From positions 310,001 to 374,000 of the forward strand of contig NZ_JAFMPY010000004.1 of assembly GCF_017353515.1 (NCBI RefSeq): a stretch of DNA of 64,000 nt. Reading direction: 5' to 3'. This document shows positions 54,392 through 63,902 of this stretch, piece after piece. A program made the translations under genes and the position numbers. The DNA is from Jiella sonneratiae (lineage in GTDB: Bacteria; Pseudomonadota; Alphaproteobacteria; Rhizobiales; Rhizobiaceae). Under the pieces are notes generated by a model. That model searched no databases and was not told the DNA's origin. It saw only the letters and a list, made by a program, of their open reading frames with translations. The stretch's first letter is position 1. Each line of letters opens with the position of its first letter.

Positions 54392-55894
54392 ATGAGCTCA
54401 CGCCCCCTCGCCACGGGTTCGTTGCGGCGCCTTGCGGCGCTGGCACGGCGCTTCCGGCACTCGTCGGCCGGAAACTTCGGCATGATGACCGGTCTCACCG
54501 CCGTGCCGCTCCTGATCGCGCTCGGCGGCGCCGTCGACTATTCGAACGCGCTGCGGGAGAAGACCAGCGTTCAGGCCGCGGCCGACGCGGCGGCGCTGAC
54601 CGCGGCGAAATATTCCGGCTCGGACGAGACCGAGCGGCTGTCGCGCGCCAACATGTATTTCTCCGCCAACATCGATCCCGACATCACCGTGGGCTCGACC
54701 AGCCTCTCGAAGGTCGACGGCTCCTGGGTCTACGACGCCGACTTCTCCATGCCGACGGCGTTTCTCGGGCTGATGCACATCGACGCGCTCGACATGTCGG
54801 TGAAATCGGAGGTCAAGCAGGCCGACACGCCGCTCGACATCGTGCTGGTGCTCGATTCCACCGGCTCGATGGCCAGCAACGGCAAGATGACCCAGCTCCA
54901 GGCGGCGGTGAAGCTGTTCCTCGACAGCTTCGACGGCGCGACGGGCATCGGCAAGGTGCAGGTGGCGATGATCCCCTTCGACACCGAGGTAAAGATCCAG
55001 AGCGCCAGCATGACCATGCTGTCGACGCCGACCGCCACCTGCAGCTACATGTCGTCGCCGGACAAGAGCTACTGCTCGACGACGGCGGCCGGCTTCGTGC
55101 TCGGCACGACCGGAACCTATCTCGCCGGCTACAGCAGTTCGGCCAAGCGCTACATCGGATACGTCTACACCGCCGCCGATACGCCCGCCCAGATGTTCAC
55201 CGTCACGCGGGTGACCTACAGCTGCAGCAATTCGAACTATACGAGCTGCACGACCTCGACCTCCACGGTCTACAACCGCAGCCTGACGAAGACCAAGGTG
55301 ACGGGAAGCTTCACCGGCTGCATCATCGACCGACTGCAGCCCTACGACACGCAGTCCGACGCGGCCACCGCCAGCACCGTCGACACGCTCTACACGCGGT
55401 CCTACGACTGCAGCGCCAGCTCGTCGCTGCAGCCGGTCGTCGGCCTGACCGAGGATCTCGACACCGTCGAGACCGCCGTCACCAAACTCACGCCCTCCGG
55501 CAACACCAACATCAGCATCGGCGTGCAGTGGGGCATGGAGGCGCTGACCAGCGACTATCCGCTGCAGGGGGCGAACACCGACGCGCGCGCCAAGAAGATC
55601 ATGATCGTCCTCACCGACGGCGACAACACCAAGGACCGCTGGTACGATTCCAGCGCGAGCAGTTCGATCGACGCCCGCACGGAACTCGCCTGCAGCAAGG
55701 CCAAGGCGATGACCAATGCCGACGGCACGGTGCTCGAGCTCTACACGATCCGGGTGATCGACGGGAACGAGACGCTGCTGAAGAGCTGCGCGACGGACGA
55801 GGGGCACTACTATCCGGTGACCACGGCCAGCCAGTTGAGCGCGGTGTTCCAGGACATCGCCGAACGCGTCAAGCGCATCCGCATCGTCAGCTGA
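54392..55894 (+). CDS. Tad-like von Willebrand factor A domain protein
   Basis: A 500-residue envelope protein. The N-terminus carries a TadE/G-like membrane segment (SSAGNFGMMTGLTAVPLLIALGGAVDYSNAL), followed by the Ala-rich QAAADAAALTAAK region typical of TadG. The vWA domain has the metal site DSTGSM (Thr in place of the first Ser) and VLTDGDN. Between about residues 209 and 309 sits a Ser/Thr/Tyr-rich insertion with several cysteines. No other tad genes are adjacent. Confidence 0.85.
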   Translation: MSSRPLATGSLRRLAALARRFRHSSAGNFGMMTGLTAVPLLIALGGAVDYSNALREKTSVQAAADAAALTAAKYSGSDETERLSRANMYFSANIDPDITVGSTSLSKVDGSWVYDADFSMPTAFLGLMHIDALDMSVKSEVKQADTPLDIVLVLDSTGSMASNGKMTQLQAAVKLFLDSFDGATGIGKVQVAMIPFDTEVKIQSASMTMLSTPTATCSYMSSPDKSYCSTTAAGFVLGTTGTYLAGYSSSAKRYIGYVYTAADTPAQMFTVTRVTYSCSNSNYTSCTTSTSTVYNRSLTKTKVTGSFTGCIIDRLQPYDTQSDAATASTVDTLYTRSYDCSASSSLQPVVGLTEDLDTVETAVTKLTPSGNTNISIGVQWGMEALTSDYPLQGANTDARAKKIMIVLTDGDNTKDRWYDSSASSSIDARTELACSKAKAMTNADGTVLELYTIRVIDGNETLLKSCATDEGHYYPVTTASQLSAVFQDIAERVKRIRIVS

Positions 55895-55907
55895 CCGGCG
55901 GTCCGCG

Positions 55908-55926
55908 GGCCCGAATTTTTCGGGCC
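55908..55926. terminator. Hairpin between the vWA gene and argG
   Basis: GGCCCGAA (55908-55915) pairs with TTCGGGCC (55919-55926) around a TTT loop, 13 bases after the vWA stop and between convergent genes. The T run is in the loop and right arm rather than after the stem. Confidence 0.6.
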
Positions 55927-56052
55927 GGCGGGGATGACGGGATCATCCGAAGAGATGCCGGCGACGGCCGCGCCCGGCGCGGCGGGCATCGACCGCCACC
56001 GGCGACGGGCCGACCTTGGGGGAGGCGGGACGCTTCGGCGGTCTCCCGAGCC

Positions 56053-57273
56053 TCAGCGGCCGTCGCGTTTCGCCAGCGTGCGCAGCCGCAGCGCGTTCAG
56101 CCGGATGAAGCCGGCGGCGTCCTTCTGGTCGTAGGCGCCGTGATCGTCCTCGAAGGTGACGAGGGCGTCGGAATAGAGCGACTTTTCCGAAGCGCGGCCC
56201 TCGACGATGACGTTGCCCTTGTAGAGCTTGAGCCGCACCTCGCCCTCGACGTGCTCCTGGCTCCTGTCGATCGCCGCCTGCAGCATCAGCCGCTCCGGCG
56301 AGAACCAGAAGCCGTTGTAGATCAGCTCGGCATAGCGCGGCATCAGCTCGTCCTTCAGATGCGCCGCGCCGCGATCGAGGGTGATCGATTCGATCGCCCG
56401 GTGGGCGGCGAGAAGGATGGTGCCGCCGGGGGTCTCGTAGACGCCGCGCGACTTCATGCCGACGAAGCGGTTCTCGACGAGATCGAGCCGCCCGATGCCG
56501 TTGTCGCGGCCGAGATCGTTGAGCGCCGCCAGGAGCTCGTGCGGCTTCATCGCCTTGCCGTCGATCGAGACCGGATCGCCCTTGGCAAAGCCGATGGTGA
56601 CGATCGTCGCCCTGTCCGGCGCTTCCTCCGGGCTGACGGTGCGCATGAAGACGTAAGGCGGCGGGGTCTCGGCCGGGTCCTCCAGAACCTTGCCCTCGGA
56701 GGAGGAGTGCAGGAGGTTGGCGTCGACCGAGAAGGGCGCTTCGCCGCGCTTGTCCTTGGTGACGAGGATCTGGTTCTTCTCGGCAAAATCGATGAGGTCG
56801 GTGCGGGACCTGAATTCCCATTCCCGCCACGGCGCGATCACCTTGATGTCCGGATCGAGGGCGTAAGCCGAAAGCTCGAAGCGAACCTGGTCGTTGCCCT
56901 TGCCGGTCGCGCCGTGGGCGATGGCGTCGGCGCCGGTCTCGTGGGCGATCTCGACGAGCCGCTTGGAGATCAGCGGCCGCGCGATGGACGTCCCGAGGAG
57001 ATAGGTGCCTTCGTAGACGGCGTTGGCGCGGAACATCGGGAAGACGAAGTCGCGGCAGAACTCCTCGCGCACGTCCTCGATGTAGATCTCCTTGATCCCC
57101 ATCCGCTCGGCCTTTTCGCGCGCCGGCGTCAGCTCCTCGCCCTGGCCGAGATCGGCGGTGAAGGTGACGACCTCGGCGCCGAGTTCGGTCTGCAGCCATT
57201 TCAGGATGATCGAGGTGTCGAGCCCGCCCGAATAGGCGAGGACGACCTTTTTCACGTCGCGTGGGAGGGTCAT
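56053..57273 (-). CDS. argG: Argininosuccinate synthase
   Basis: Joins citrulline and aspartate using ATP in arginine biosynthesis. The 406-residue product has the N-terminal nucleotide motif [18 protein letters not shown], and the [28 protein letters not shown] and [14 protein letters not shown] blocks expected of the type I enzyme. It stands alone between unrelated genes. Confidence 0.97.
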   Translation of the reverse strand: MTLPRDVKKVVLAYSGGLDTSIILKWLQTELGAEVVTFTADLGQGEELTPAREKAERMGIKEIYIEDVREEFCRDFVFPMFRANAVYEGTYLLGTSIARPLISKRLVEIAHETGADAIAHGATGKGNDQVRFELSAYALDPDIKVIAPWREWEFRSRTDLIDFAEKNQILVTKDKRGEAPFSVDANLLHSSSEGKVLEDPAETPPPYVFMRTVSPEEAPDRATIVTIGFAKGDPVSIDGKAMKPHELLAALNDLGRDNGIGRLDLVENRFVGMKSRGVYETPGGTILLAAHRAIESITLDRGAAHLKDELMPRYAELIYNGFWFSPERLMLQAAIDRSQEHVEGEVRLKLYKGNVIVEGRASEKSLYSDALVTFEDDHGAYDQKDAAGFIRLNALRLRTLAKRDGR

Positions 57274-57441
57274 GGTGTTTCGCGTCTGCCCGGTGGAAAA
57301 TGTGGTTTACGGGCGTCTACACAAAAGCACGGGCGAAGGGAACAAGCCGGCGCCCGACTTCCGCGGGACGGCCCGCAAAACGGGTGGTCTCCGGCAGCTC
57401 GCGGCGTTATGGATCGGGAAGACGATGGATACGCCGACCTC

Positions 57442-58089
57442 ATGACCTTCATCCCCGACCTCTCGACCCTTCTCGCCTTCTCCCTCGCCTGTTTCGTCCT
57501 GACGATCACGCCGGGCCCGGACATGACGCTGTTTCTCGGCCGCACGCTCGCCGGCGGACGGGCCGCGGGGATTGCCGCCTTCGCCGGCGCCTCGACCGGC
57601 TCGCTGATCCACACGACGCTCGCTGCCGTCGGCCTGTCGGCGCTGATCGCCGCCTCGCCGGAGGCATTCCTCGCCCTGAAGATCGGCGGGGCGGGCTATC
57701 TGATCTTCCTCGCCGTCCAGGCGATCCGCTCCGGCTCGACCTTCAGGCTCGACACCAAGGGCGAGAAGAAGGCGCCGCCGTCGCTGAAGGCGAGCTGGCT
57801 GACCGGGATCGGCATCAACCTGTCGAACCCGAAGATCATCCTGTTCTTCGTGACCTTCCTGCCGCAGTTCATCGCCGCGGGCGATCCCCATGCCGGCGGC
57901 AAATTGTTCTTCCTCGGGATCTATTTCATCGTCTTCGCGACGCCGTTCTCGCTGGCGATGATCGTCGCGGCGGACCGGCTCGCGGCGGCCCTGAAGCGCA
58001 AGCCGAAGATCACCCGGGCGATCGACTATGTCTTCGCCAGCGTGTTTTCCGCTTTTGCGGTGAAGATCCTGATGACCCAGGGGCGGTGA
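57442..58089 (+). CDS. LysE-family amino-acid exporter
   Basis: Inner-membrane translocator of 215 residues with six hydrophobic segments and the signature ITPGPDMTLFLGRTLAGGRAAGIAAFAG. GIGINLSNPKIILFF is also typical. Such proteins export amino acids or homoserine lactones; the substrate is unknown. The ATG at 57442 is chosen over 57409 because homologues begin MTFIPD. Confidence 0.9.
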   Translation: MTFIPDLSTLLAFSLACFVLTITPGPDMTLFLGRTLAGGRAAGIAAFAGASTGSLIHTTLAAVGLSALIAASPEAFLALKIGGAGYLIFLAVQAIRSGSTFRLDTKGEKKAPPSLKASWLTGIGINLSNPKIILFFVTFLPQFIAAGDPHAGGKLFFLGIYFIVFATPFSLAMIVAADRLAAALKRKPKITRAIDYVFASVFSAFAVKILMTQGR

Positions 58090-58111
58090 GGGGGCGTTCC
58101 CTGCCGACGGG

Positions 58112-59146
58112 CTACCAGAGCGGCCGGTGCGGATCGAAGGCGAAGAGCGGATCGTCCTGCCGGAACGTCGCCTTGTGGTCGATGCCGTCGACGACGATGG
58201 TGGTGACGACGCTCGCGTCGGCCATGGCGTAGCAGGCATTGCCGAGAAACCCGCCGCCCCGGTTCAGCGCCACGCGTCGGGGCGGATCGTCGGGATCGGC
58301 ATAGACTGGTTCGCCGGCCATCAGATCCACGGCATCGGCCGGATCGAGCCCGGCAAGGGCGGCCCGCAGGTCGCCGGCGCCGCCCTCGGCGGGATATTTG
58401 TCGTCGAGCATCGTCCGGCGCAGGGCTTCGAGGCTCGCCGCCGCATTCTCCGCGGTGCCGACGAGCGGCCCTGCGTCGGCGAAGGCGCCGATCATCCGCT
58501 GGACGGCGTTGCGGCAGGCGATGGCGGGCCAGTCTTCCGGCAGGGGCAGGGGATCGCCGACGAGAGTGATGCCGAGCCCGGCGATCTCCGCCGGCGTGTC
58601 GATCATCTCCATCGCGGCGGGAGCGGTCGTCAGGAGCTCTGACAGGAGCCCGCCGTCGATGCCGCGCATCCGCGTCGCGTAGTCGAGGAGGAGGGCGTTG
58701 ACGAGCCGCGACTGGTCGAGAACCTCGTTGACCAGCTCCACCTGATCTTCCCGGCCGGAGAAGAAGCCGTGATAGCCGAGGCGGGCGCCGGGCTCGATCT
58801 CGCGGCGCACCTGATGGGCGTAGGTGCCGAAAGCCTTGCCGCCGAGAAAAGCGATGGCGCAGGCGCTGAGGCAGCTCCTGCCGCGTTCGACCAACGTGCC
58901 GGCGAAGGCGGCGTGGATCGCCTCGCCGAGCCGCATGCCCTCGAGGAGGCTTCCGCCCGGCGAATCGAAGGAGACGGTGAAGAGCGGCCCGTCGATCCTG
59001 GGCGCGACGGTGGCGGCGAAGCGGTCGGCGTCGCCTTTTTCGATCGTCCCGCTGGCGTGGATCGTCTCGCCCTCGATGCGAAAATCCATGGCGCGGGCGA
59101 GCGTCGGCGGAAGGCAGAGCACCAGGACAAGGAGGAAGGACTTCAT
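58112..59146 (-). CDS. Secreted ClpP/crotonase-fold protein
   Basis: A 344-residue protein with a signal peptide (SFLLVLVLCLPPTLARA). The domain at residues 55-200 has ClpP-class features: FDSPGGSLLEGMRLGEAI, then GRSCLSACAIAFLGG, where a nucleophile would lie, and LGYHGFFSG. It resembles predicted periplasmic proteases of COG3904. No catalytic proof is visible and the C-terminal 130 residues are unassigned. Confidence 0.75.
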   Translation of the reverse strand: MKSFLLVLVLCLPPTLARAMDFRIEGETIHASGTIEKGDADRFAATVAPRIDGPLFTVSFDSPGGSLLEGMRLGEAIHAAFAGTLVERGRSCLSACAIAFLGGKAFGTYAHQVRREIEPGARLGYHGFFSGREDQVELVNEVLDQSRLVNALLLDYATRMRGIDGGLLSELLTTAPAAMEMIDTPAEIAGLGITLVGDPLPLPEDWPAIACRNAVQRMIGAFADAGPLVGTAENAAASLEALRRTMLDDKYPAEGGAGDLRAALAGLDPADAVDLMAGEPVYADPDDPPRRVALNRGGGFLGNACYAMADASVVTTIVVDGIDHKATFRQDDPLFAFDPHRPLW

Positions 59147-59258
59147 CGGCCGGACCGCAAGTCGCTTGTTGACGCTGCGTCATTTTACGGCCGTCGGCCG
59201 CGAGATCCACCCCCGATGCGTCCGGCCTCAGGGTGACGGCGCGGATGCCGCCTTGTTC

Positions 59259-59918
59259 TCAGGCATAGGCATAAGGCCCGCCCCGCTTCAGCGCCTGGCG
59301 ATAGGCCGGCCGCTCGTGGATGCGCAGCAGGAATTCGCGCAGGCGCGGATGCGCCTCGTAGCCGAAGCGCTGGGCGGCGGCCTCCACCGGAAAGCTCATC
59401 ATCACGTCGGCGACGCTCATCGCTGGTCCGGCGAACCAGCCGGTCTTGGCGATCGCCCGCTCCCAATGGTCGAGATGCAGCGCCATCTGCGGCTTCACCA
59501 GCATCTCGTCGACCTTTTCCATGGCAGTCTTCAGCATCGGCCGCGCGAAGAAAGGCGCCCGGTCGGGGATCATCTGCAGGACCAGCATCAGGAACAGCGG
59601 CGGCATCGCCGAGCCCTCCGCATAATGCAGGAAGTGGCGCGCCTGCCAGTAGTCGCCGCTGCCTTCCGGCGGCATCAGCCGGCCGTCGCCGAACTTTGCG
59701 AGCAGGTATTCGACGATCGCGCCGGTCTCGGCCAGGGTGAGGCCGTCGTCGGTGATCACCGGCGACTTGCCGAGCGGATGGATCTGCTTCAGTTCCCGCG
59801 GCGCCTGCAAATCCTTGCCGCGCTGGTAGTGCTTCACCTCGTAGGGGGCGCCGAGCTCCTCCAGCAGCCACAGGACCCGCTGCGAGCGGGAATTGTTGAG
59901 ATGGTGGACGGTCAACAC
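59259..59918 (-). CDS. Glutathione S-transferase
   Basis: A two-domain GST of 219 residues: thioredoxin-like N-terminus (LTVHHLNNSRSQRVLWLLEELGAPYEV, with HPLGKSPVITDDG and ETGAIVEYLL for glutathione binding) and a helical C-terminus (FAGPAMSVADVMMSFPVEA). The start is taken as the GTG at 59918 with GGAG upstream; a GTG at 59984 would add 22 unusual residues. The substrate is unknown. Confidence 0.9.
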   Translation of the reverse strand: MLTVHHLNNSRSQRVLWLLEELGAPYEVKHYQRGKDLQAPRELKQIHPLGKSPVITDDGLTLAETGAIVEYLLAKFGDGRLMPPEGSGDYWQARHFLHYAEGSAMPPLFLMLVLQMIPDRAPFFARPMLKTAMEKVDEMLVKPQMALHLDHWERAIAKTGWFAGPAMSVADVMMSFPVEAAAQRFGYEAHPRLREFLLRIHERPAYRQALKRGGPYAYA

Positions 59919-60323
59919 GATCGGGCTACTCCATGAGACGTTCGAAGAAGCGCGCCGGATCCCGAAGCGCCTGTCGTCCGTCACGATTTAGTGCGTCGGA
60001 ACGGCCGGAGCCACGTCCCCGTTGCGAGACAGGGCCCTATCTCCGACGGGAAAGGCCGCTGCCGGCCCGGCAGGAAAGCCAGGCCGGGTGGTGGCGTCGG
60101 GGTATGCGGCAAGAGGCGCCCGCCGACCGACCGTCCGCGTCTCGCCATGGCGGTCGTTTCCGCCTTGGCGCCCGAGCGTCGTGGCGCCGGGCCGGGGCCG
60201 GAAGGACGAAACGGGGTCGGAAGTTTTGACGTTTACGTAAAAGTTGGCTATGTGCGTGGGCGCGCCGGAACCGGGGGGCGGTTTCGCCACCATCCCCGGC
60301 AGGAGCTGAAAGGGAGCCGTTCC

Positions 60324-62600
60324 ATGTCGTTTCGCAAGGACAAGATCACCCGCCCGATCTTCAAGTGGGCGAAGGGCGTGATGCCGTCGATCTCGAAGAC
60401 CGAGGAGGAGGCGATCAGCGCCGGCACGGTCTGGTGGGACGGCGAGCTGTTCTCCGGCAATCCCGACTGGGACAAGCTGATCGCGACGCCGCCGGCGCGG
60501 CTGTCGCCGGAAGAGCAGGCGTTCATGGACGGGCCGGTGAACGAGCTCTGCGGGATGATCGACGACTGGCGGATCGCCTCGCGCGACCACGACCTGCCGG
60601 AAGACGTCTGGGCGTTCCTGCGCGAGAAGAAGTTCTTCGGCATGATCATCCCGAAGGAATATGGCGGCCTCGGCTTCTCCAACACCGCCCATTCCGAGAT
60701 CGTGCGCAAGGTCTCGTCGGTCTCCGTCGTCGCCGGCGTCACCGTCATGGTGCCGAACTCGCTCGGCCCGGGCGAGTTGCTCCTGCATTTCGGCACCAGG
60801 GAGCAGCGCGACCACTGGCTGCCGCGCCTCGCCGACGGCCGCGACATCCCCTGCTTCGGCCTGACCTCGCCGGACGCCGGCTCGGATGCCGCCGCGATGA
60901 CCGACACCGGCGTCGTCGGCTACGGCATGCACGAGGGGCGGGAGGTTCTCGGCATCCGCCTGAACTTCCACAAGCGCTACATCACCCTCGGCCCGGTGGC
61001 GACGGTCATGGGCCTCGCCTTCAAGATGTACGACCCCGAGAACCATCTCGGCCGCGGCGAGGACCTCGGCATCACCGTAGCGCTGCTGCCGACCTCGCAT
61101 CCGGGCGTCAGCCACGGCGAGCGGCACATTCCGCTCCACACCTATTTCCAGAACGGCCCGCTGACCGGCGAGGACGTCTTCGTTCCGCTCGACTGGATCC
61201 TCGGCGGCACCGACCAGATCGGCCAGGGCTGGACGATGCTGATGACGGCTCTGGCCGCCGGCCGGTCGATCTCGCTGCCCTCGCAATCGGCTGCCGCCGC
61301 GGCCTATTGCGCCCGCGTCACCGGCGCCTATGCGCGGGTGCGGACGCAGTTCGGCGTGCCGATCGGCATGTTCGAAGGCATCCAGCAGCCGCTCGCCGAG
61401 ATCATCGCCAACGCCTATCTGATCGACGCGGCGCGCCGGCTGACGGTCGCCGCCCTCGACCAGGGCCACAAGCCCTCGGTGCTCTCGGCGATCATGAAGG
61501 CCCACGCCACCTACCGGATGCGCGAATGCGTCGAGCGGGCGATGGACGTGCACGGCGGCAAGGGAATCATCGAGGGCGAGAAGAACTATCTCGCGCCGAT
61601 GTACCAGTCGGTGCCGATCGGCATCACCGTCGAGGGCGCCAACATCCTCACCCGCAACCTGATGATCTTCGGCCAGGGCGCGATCCGCGCGCATCCCTTC
61701 ATGCTGAAGGAGATGCTGGCGCTGTCCGAGGCGGACCGCGAGAAGGGGCTCGCCGATTTCGACCGGCACTTCTGGGCGCATGTCGGCCATTCGGTGAAGA
61801 CCGCCTGGCGCAGCTTCGCCCGTGGCTGGACCGGCGGCCTCGCCGCGCCGGCGCCGAAGGACGCGGCCTTCACCGGCCACTGGCGCCAGCTGTCGCGCTA
61901 TGCCGCCGCCTTCGCGCTGCTCTCCGACCTGTCGCTCTTGACGCTCGGCGGCGCGCTGAAGCGCAAGGAGATGCTCTCCGCCCGGCTCGGCGACATCCTC
62001 TCCGAACTCTACCTGCTCGGCGCGGCGCTCAAGCGCTTCGAGGTGGAGGGGCGGCCGGAAGCCGACCGGCCGCTGGTCGAATACGTCATGGAGAAGGGCT
62101 ACTGCCGGCTCGGCCTCGCCTTCAACGGCGTGCTCGACAACCTGCCGGCGCGCTGGGCGGCGGTGCTGGTCCGGTTTCTCGCCTTCCCGCTCGGCGTTCC
62201 CTACGAGGAGCCCTCGGACGAGCTGACCAGCGAGGTGGCGGCGATCATGATGCGCCCGTCCTCGCAGCGCGACCGGCTGACGCCCGACCTCTATCTCGGC
62301 GAGCGCCACGCCGACCATCCGGTCAAGGACCTCGAACACGCCTTCGAACTCGTCTGCGATGCCGCGCCGATCGAGAAGAAGATGCGCGACAGGAAGGTCA
62401 AGGATCCCCTTGCCGCGCGCGATCAGGGCGTTATCACCGATGCGGAGTACGAGCGCCTCGTGAAGGTGAAGGAAGCCGTCGCCCGGGTGGTCGCGGTCGA
62501 CGCCTACGACGCGCACGACGTTTCGCCGCTCGCCGACCAGCACGCCACGCAGCGCCGGTCCGGCGACAAGACCCTGCATTCGCGCGAGGCCGCCGAGTGA
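60324..62600 (+). CDS. fadE: Acyl-CoA dehydrogenase (FadE-type)
   Basis: Flavoenzyme starting fatty-acid beta-oxidation. The 758 residues match the long FadE (YafH) form rather than the usual 380-residue enzymes: an N-terminal segment, the ACAD core (FGMIIPKEYGGLGFSNTAHSE, CFGLTSPDAGSDAA, RTQFGVPIGMFEGI, VHGGKGIIEGEKN) and a roughly 200-residue C-terminal DUF1974-like region. The start at 60324 follows AGGGAG. The stop overlaps the thiolase GTG start (GTGA). Confidence 0.94.
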   Translation: MSFRKDKITRPIFKWAKGVMPSISKTEEEAISAGTVWWDGELFSGNPDWDKLIATPPARLSPEEQAFMDGPVNELCGMIDDWRIASRDHDLPEDVWAFLREKKFFGMIIPKEYGGLGFSNTAHSEIVRKVSSVSVVAGVTVMVPNSLGPGELLLHFGTREQRDHWLPRLADGRDIPCFGLTSPDAGSDAAAMTDTGVVGYGMHEGREVLGIRLNFHKRYITLGPVATVMGLAFKMYDPENHLGRGEDLGITVALLPTSHPGVSHGERHIPLHTYFQNGPLTGEDVFVPLDWILGGTDQIGQGWTMLMTALAAGRSISLPSQSAAAAAYCARVTGAYARVRTQFGVPIGMFEGIQQPLAEIIANAYLIDAARRLTVAALDQGHKPSVLSAIMKAHATYRMRECVERAMDVHGGKGIIEGEKNYLAPMYQSVPIGITVEGANILTRNLMIFGQGAIRAHPFMLKEMLALSEADREKGLADFDRHFWAHVGHSVKTAWRSFARGWTGGLAAPAPKDAAFTGHWRQLSRYAAAFALLSDLSLLTLGGALKRKEMLSARLGDILSELYLLGAALKRFEVEGRPEADRPLVEYVMEKGYCRLGLAFNGVLDNLPARWAAVLVRFLAFPLGVPYEEPSDELTSEVAAIMMRPSSQRDRLTPDLYLGERHADHPVKDLEHAFELVCDAAPIEKKMRDRKVKDPLAARDQGVITDAEYERLVKVKEAVARVVAVDAYDAHDVSPLADQHATQRRSGDKTLHSREAAE

Positions 62601-63883
62601 ACCAACGCCCTGTCTATCTCGTCGACGGCGCCCGCACGCCCTTCATCAAGGCGCGCGGACGCCCCGGCCCCTTCACCCCGGTCGACCTCGCCGTCCAGTG
62701 CGGCCGGCCGCTGCTCCTGCGCCAGGACTTTCCGGTCTCGGCGATCGACCTCGTCATCCTCGGCTGCGTCAACGTCGTCGCCGACGAGATGAACCCGGCC
62801 CGCGTCGCGGCGCTGCGCCTCGGCATTTCCGACGAGACGCCGGCCTTCACGGTCCAGATCAACTGCGGTTCCGGCATGCAGTCGCTCGACACCGGGTTCC
62901 GCGCCATCGAGGACGGGACCCACGAGATCGTGCTCGCCGGCGGGACGGAGGCGCTCAGCCAATCGCCGCTGGTGCTGCGGCGCGGCGCGGTCGAATGGTT
63001 CGCGGCCCTCAACCGGGCACGGTCGGTCGGCGACCGGGCGAAGGCCTTCGCCGGGCTGAAGCCCGGCTACCTGAAGCCGGTGATCGGGCTGGAGCGCGGC
63101 CTGACAGACCCGATTACCGACCTCAACATGGGCCAGACGGCCGAGATCCTGGCGCATTTCTTCGACGTCTCGCGCCGCGAGGCCGACGCCTACGCCGTCG
63201 AGAGCCACCGCCGGCTCGGCGAGGCGACGAAGAACGGCTGGCTGAAGGACGAGATGCTTCCCGCCGTCGCCCGCGACGGCCGGGCCTTCGACCACGACGA
63301 CGGGATCCGCCCGGCGACGACCGTGCAGGATCTCGCCAGGCTGCGGCCGGCCTTCGAGAAGCCATACGGCAAGGTGACGCCGGGCAATTCCTCGCAGATC
63401 ACCGACGGCGCCTCCTGGGTCGTCCTCGCCTCCGAGGCGGCGGTCGAGACATACGGCCTCGAGCCGCTGGCGCGGATCGTCGATTCCGCCTGGGGCGGGC
63501 TCGATCCCTCGATCATGGGCCTCGGCCCGGTGACGGCGGTCGCGCCGATCCTGCGGCGCCAGCAGATGAGCGTCGACGAGGTGGACCTCTGGGAGCTCAA
63601 CGAGGCCTTCGCTGCGCAGGTGCTGTCCTGCGTCGCGGCACTCGACCAGCCGGAGATCGCCGACGGCGTTCTCGGTCTCGAAGGCAAGGGCGGGCGGATC
63701 GAGCGCGACAGGCTGAACGTCGACGGCGGGGCGATCGCCCTCGGCCATCCGGTCGGCACGTCGGGCAACCGCATCACCCTGCATCTCGCCAACGCGCTGA
63801 AGCGCCTCGGCGGGAAGCGCGGCATCGCCACCCAGTGCATCGGCGGTGGGCTCGGCGGGGCGATGATGCTCGAAGCGGCGTGA
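62597..63883 (+). CDS. Acetyl-CoA C-acyltransferase (FadI-type thiolase)
   Basis: Last enzyme of the beta-oxidation cycle. The 428 residues contain the acylated cysteine Cys90 (INCGSGMQS), the ELNEAFAAQ block, the GGAIALGHPVGTSG histidine motif and the second cysteine in TQCIGGG. It begins at a GTG overlapping fadE, so the two are translationally coupled. A biosynthetic thiolase is less likely given this pairing. Confidence 0.93.
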   Translation: MNQRPVYLVDGARTPFIKARGRPGPFTPVDLAVQCGRPLLLRQDFPVSAIDLVILGCVNVVADEMNPARVAALRLGISDETPAFTVQINCGSGMQSLDTGFRAIEDGTHEIVLAGGTEALSQSPLVLRRGAVEWFAALNRARSVGDRAKAFAGLKPGYLKPVIGLERGLTDPITDLNMGQTAEILAHFFDVSRREADAYAVESHRRLGEATKNGWLKDEMLPAVARDGRAFDHDDGIRPATTVQDLARLRPAFEKPYGKVTPGNSSQITDGASWVVLASEAAVETYGLEPLARIVDSAWGGLDPSIMGLGPVTAVAPILRRQQMSVDEVDLWELNEAFAAQVLSCVAALDQPEIADGVLGLEGKGGRIERDRLNVDGGAIALGHPVGTSGNRITLHLANALKRLGGKRGIATQCIGGGLGGAMMLEAA

Positions 63884-63902
63884 CGACGGCCCCCGAGGGG
63901 CG

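Noticed and set aside
54133-58089. A 1318-residue plus-strand frame ending in the LysE protein
   Set aside because: The part before 57442 runs out of frame over the vWA gene and antisense to argG; only the end is a LysE exporter.
59988-62579. An 863-residue open frame on the minus strand opposite fadE
   Set aside because: It mirrors fadE codon by codon with a composition typical of antisense shadows in GC-rich DNA, and shows no domain.
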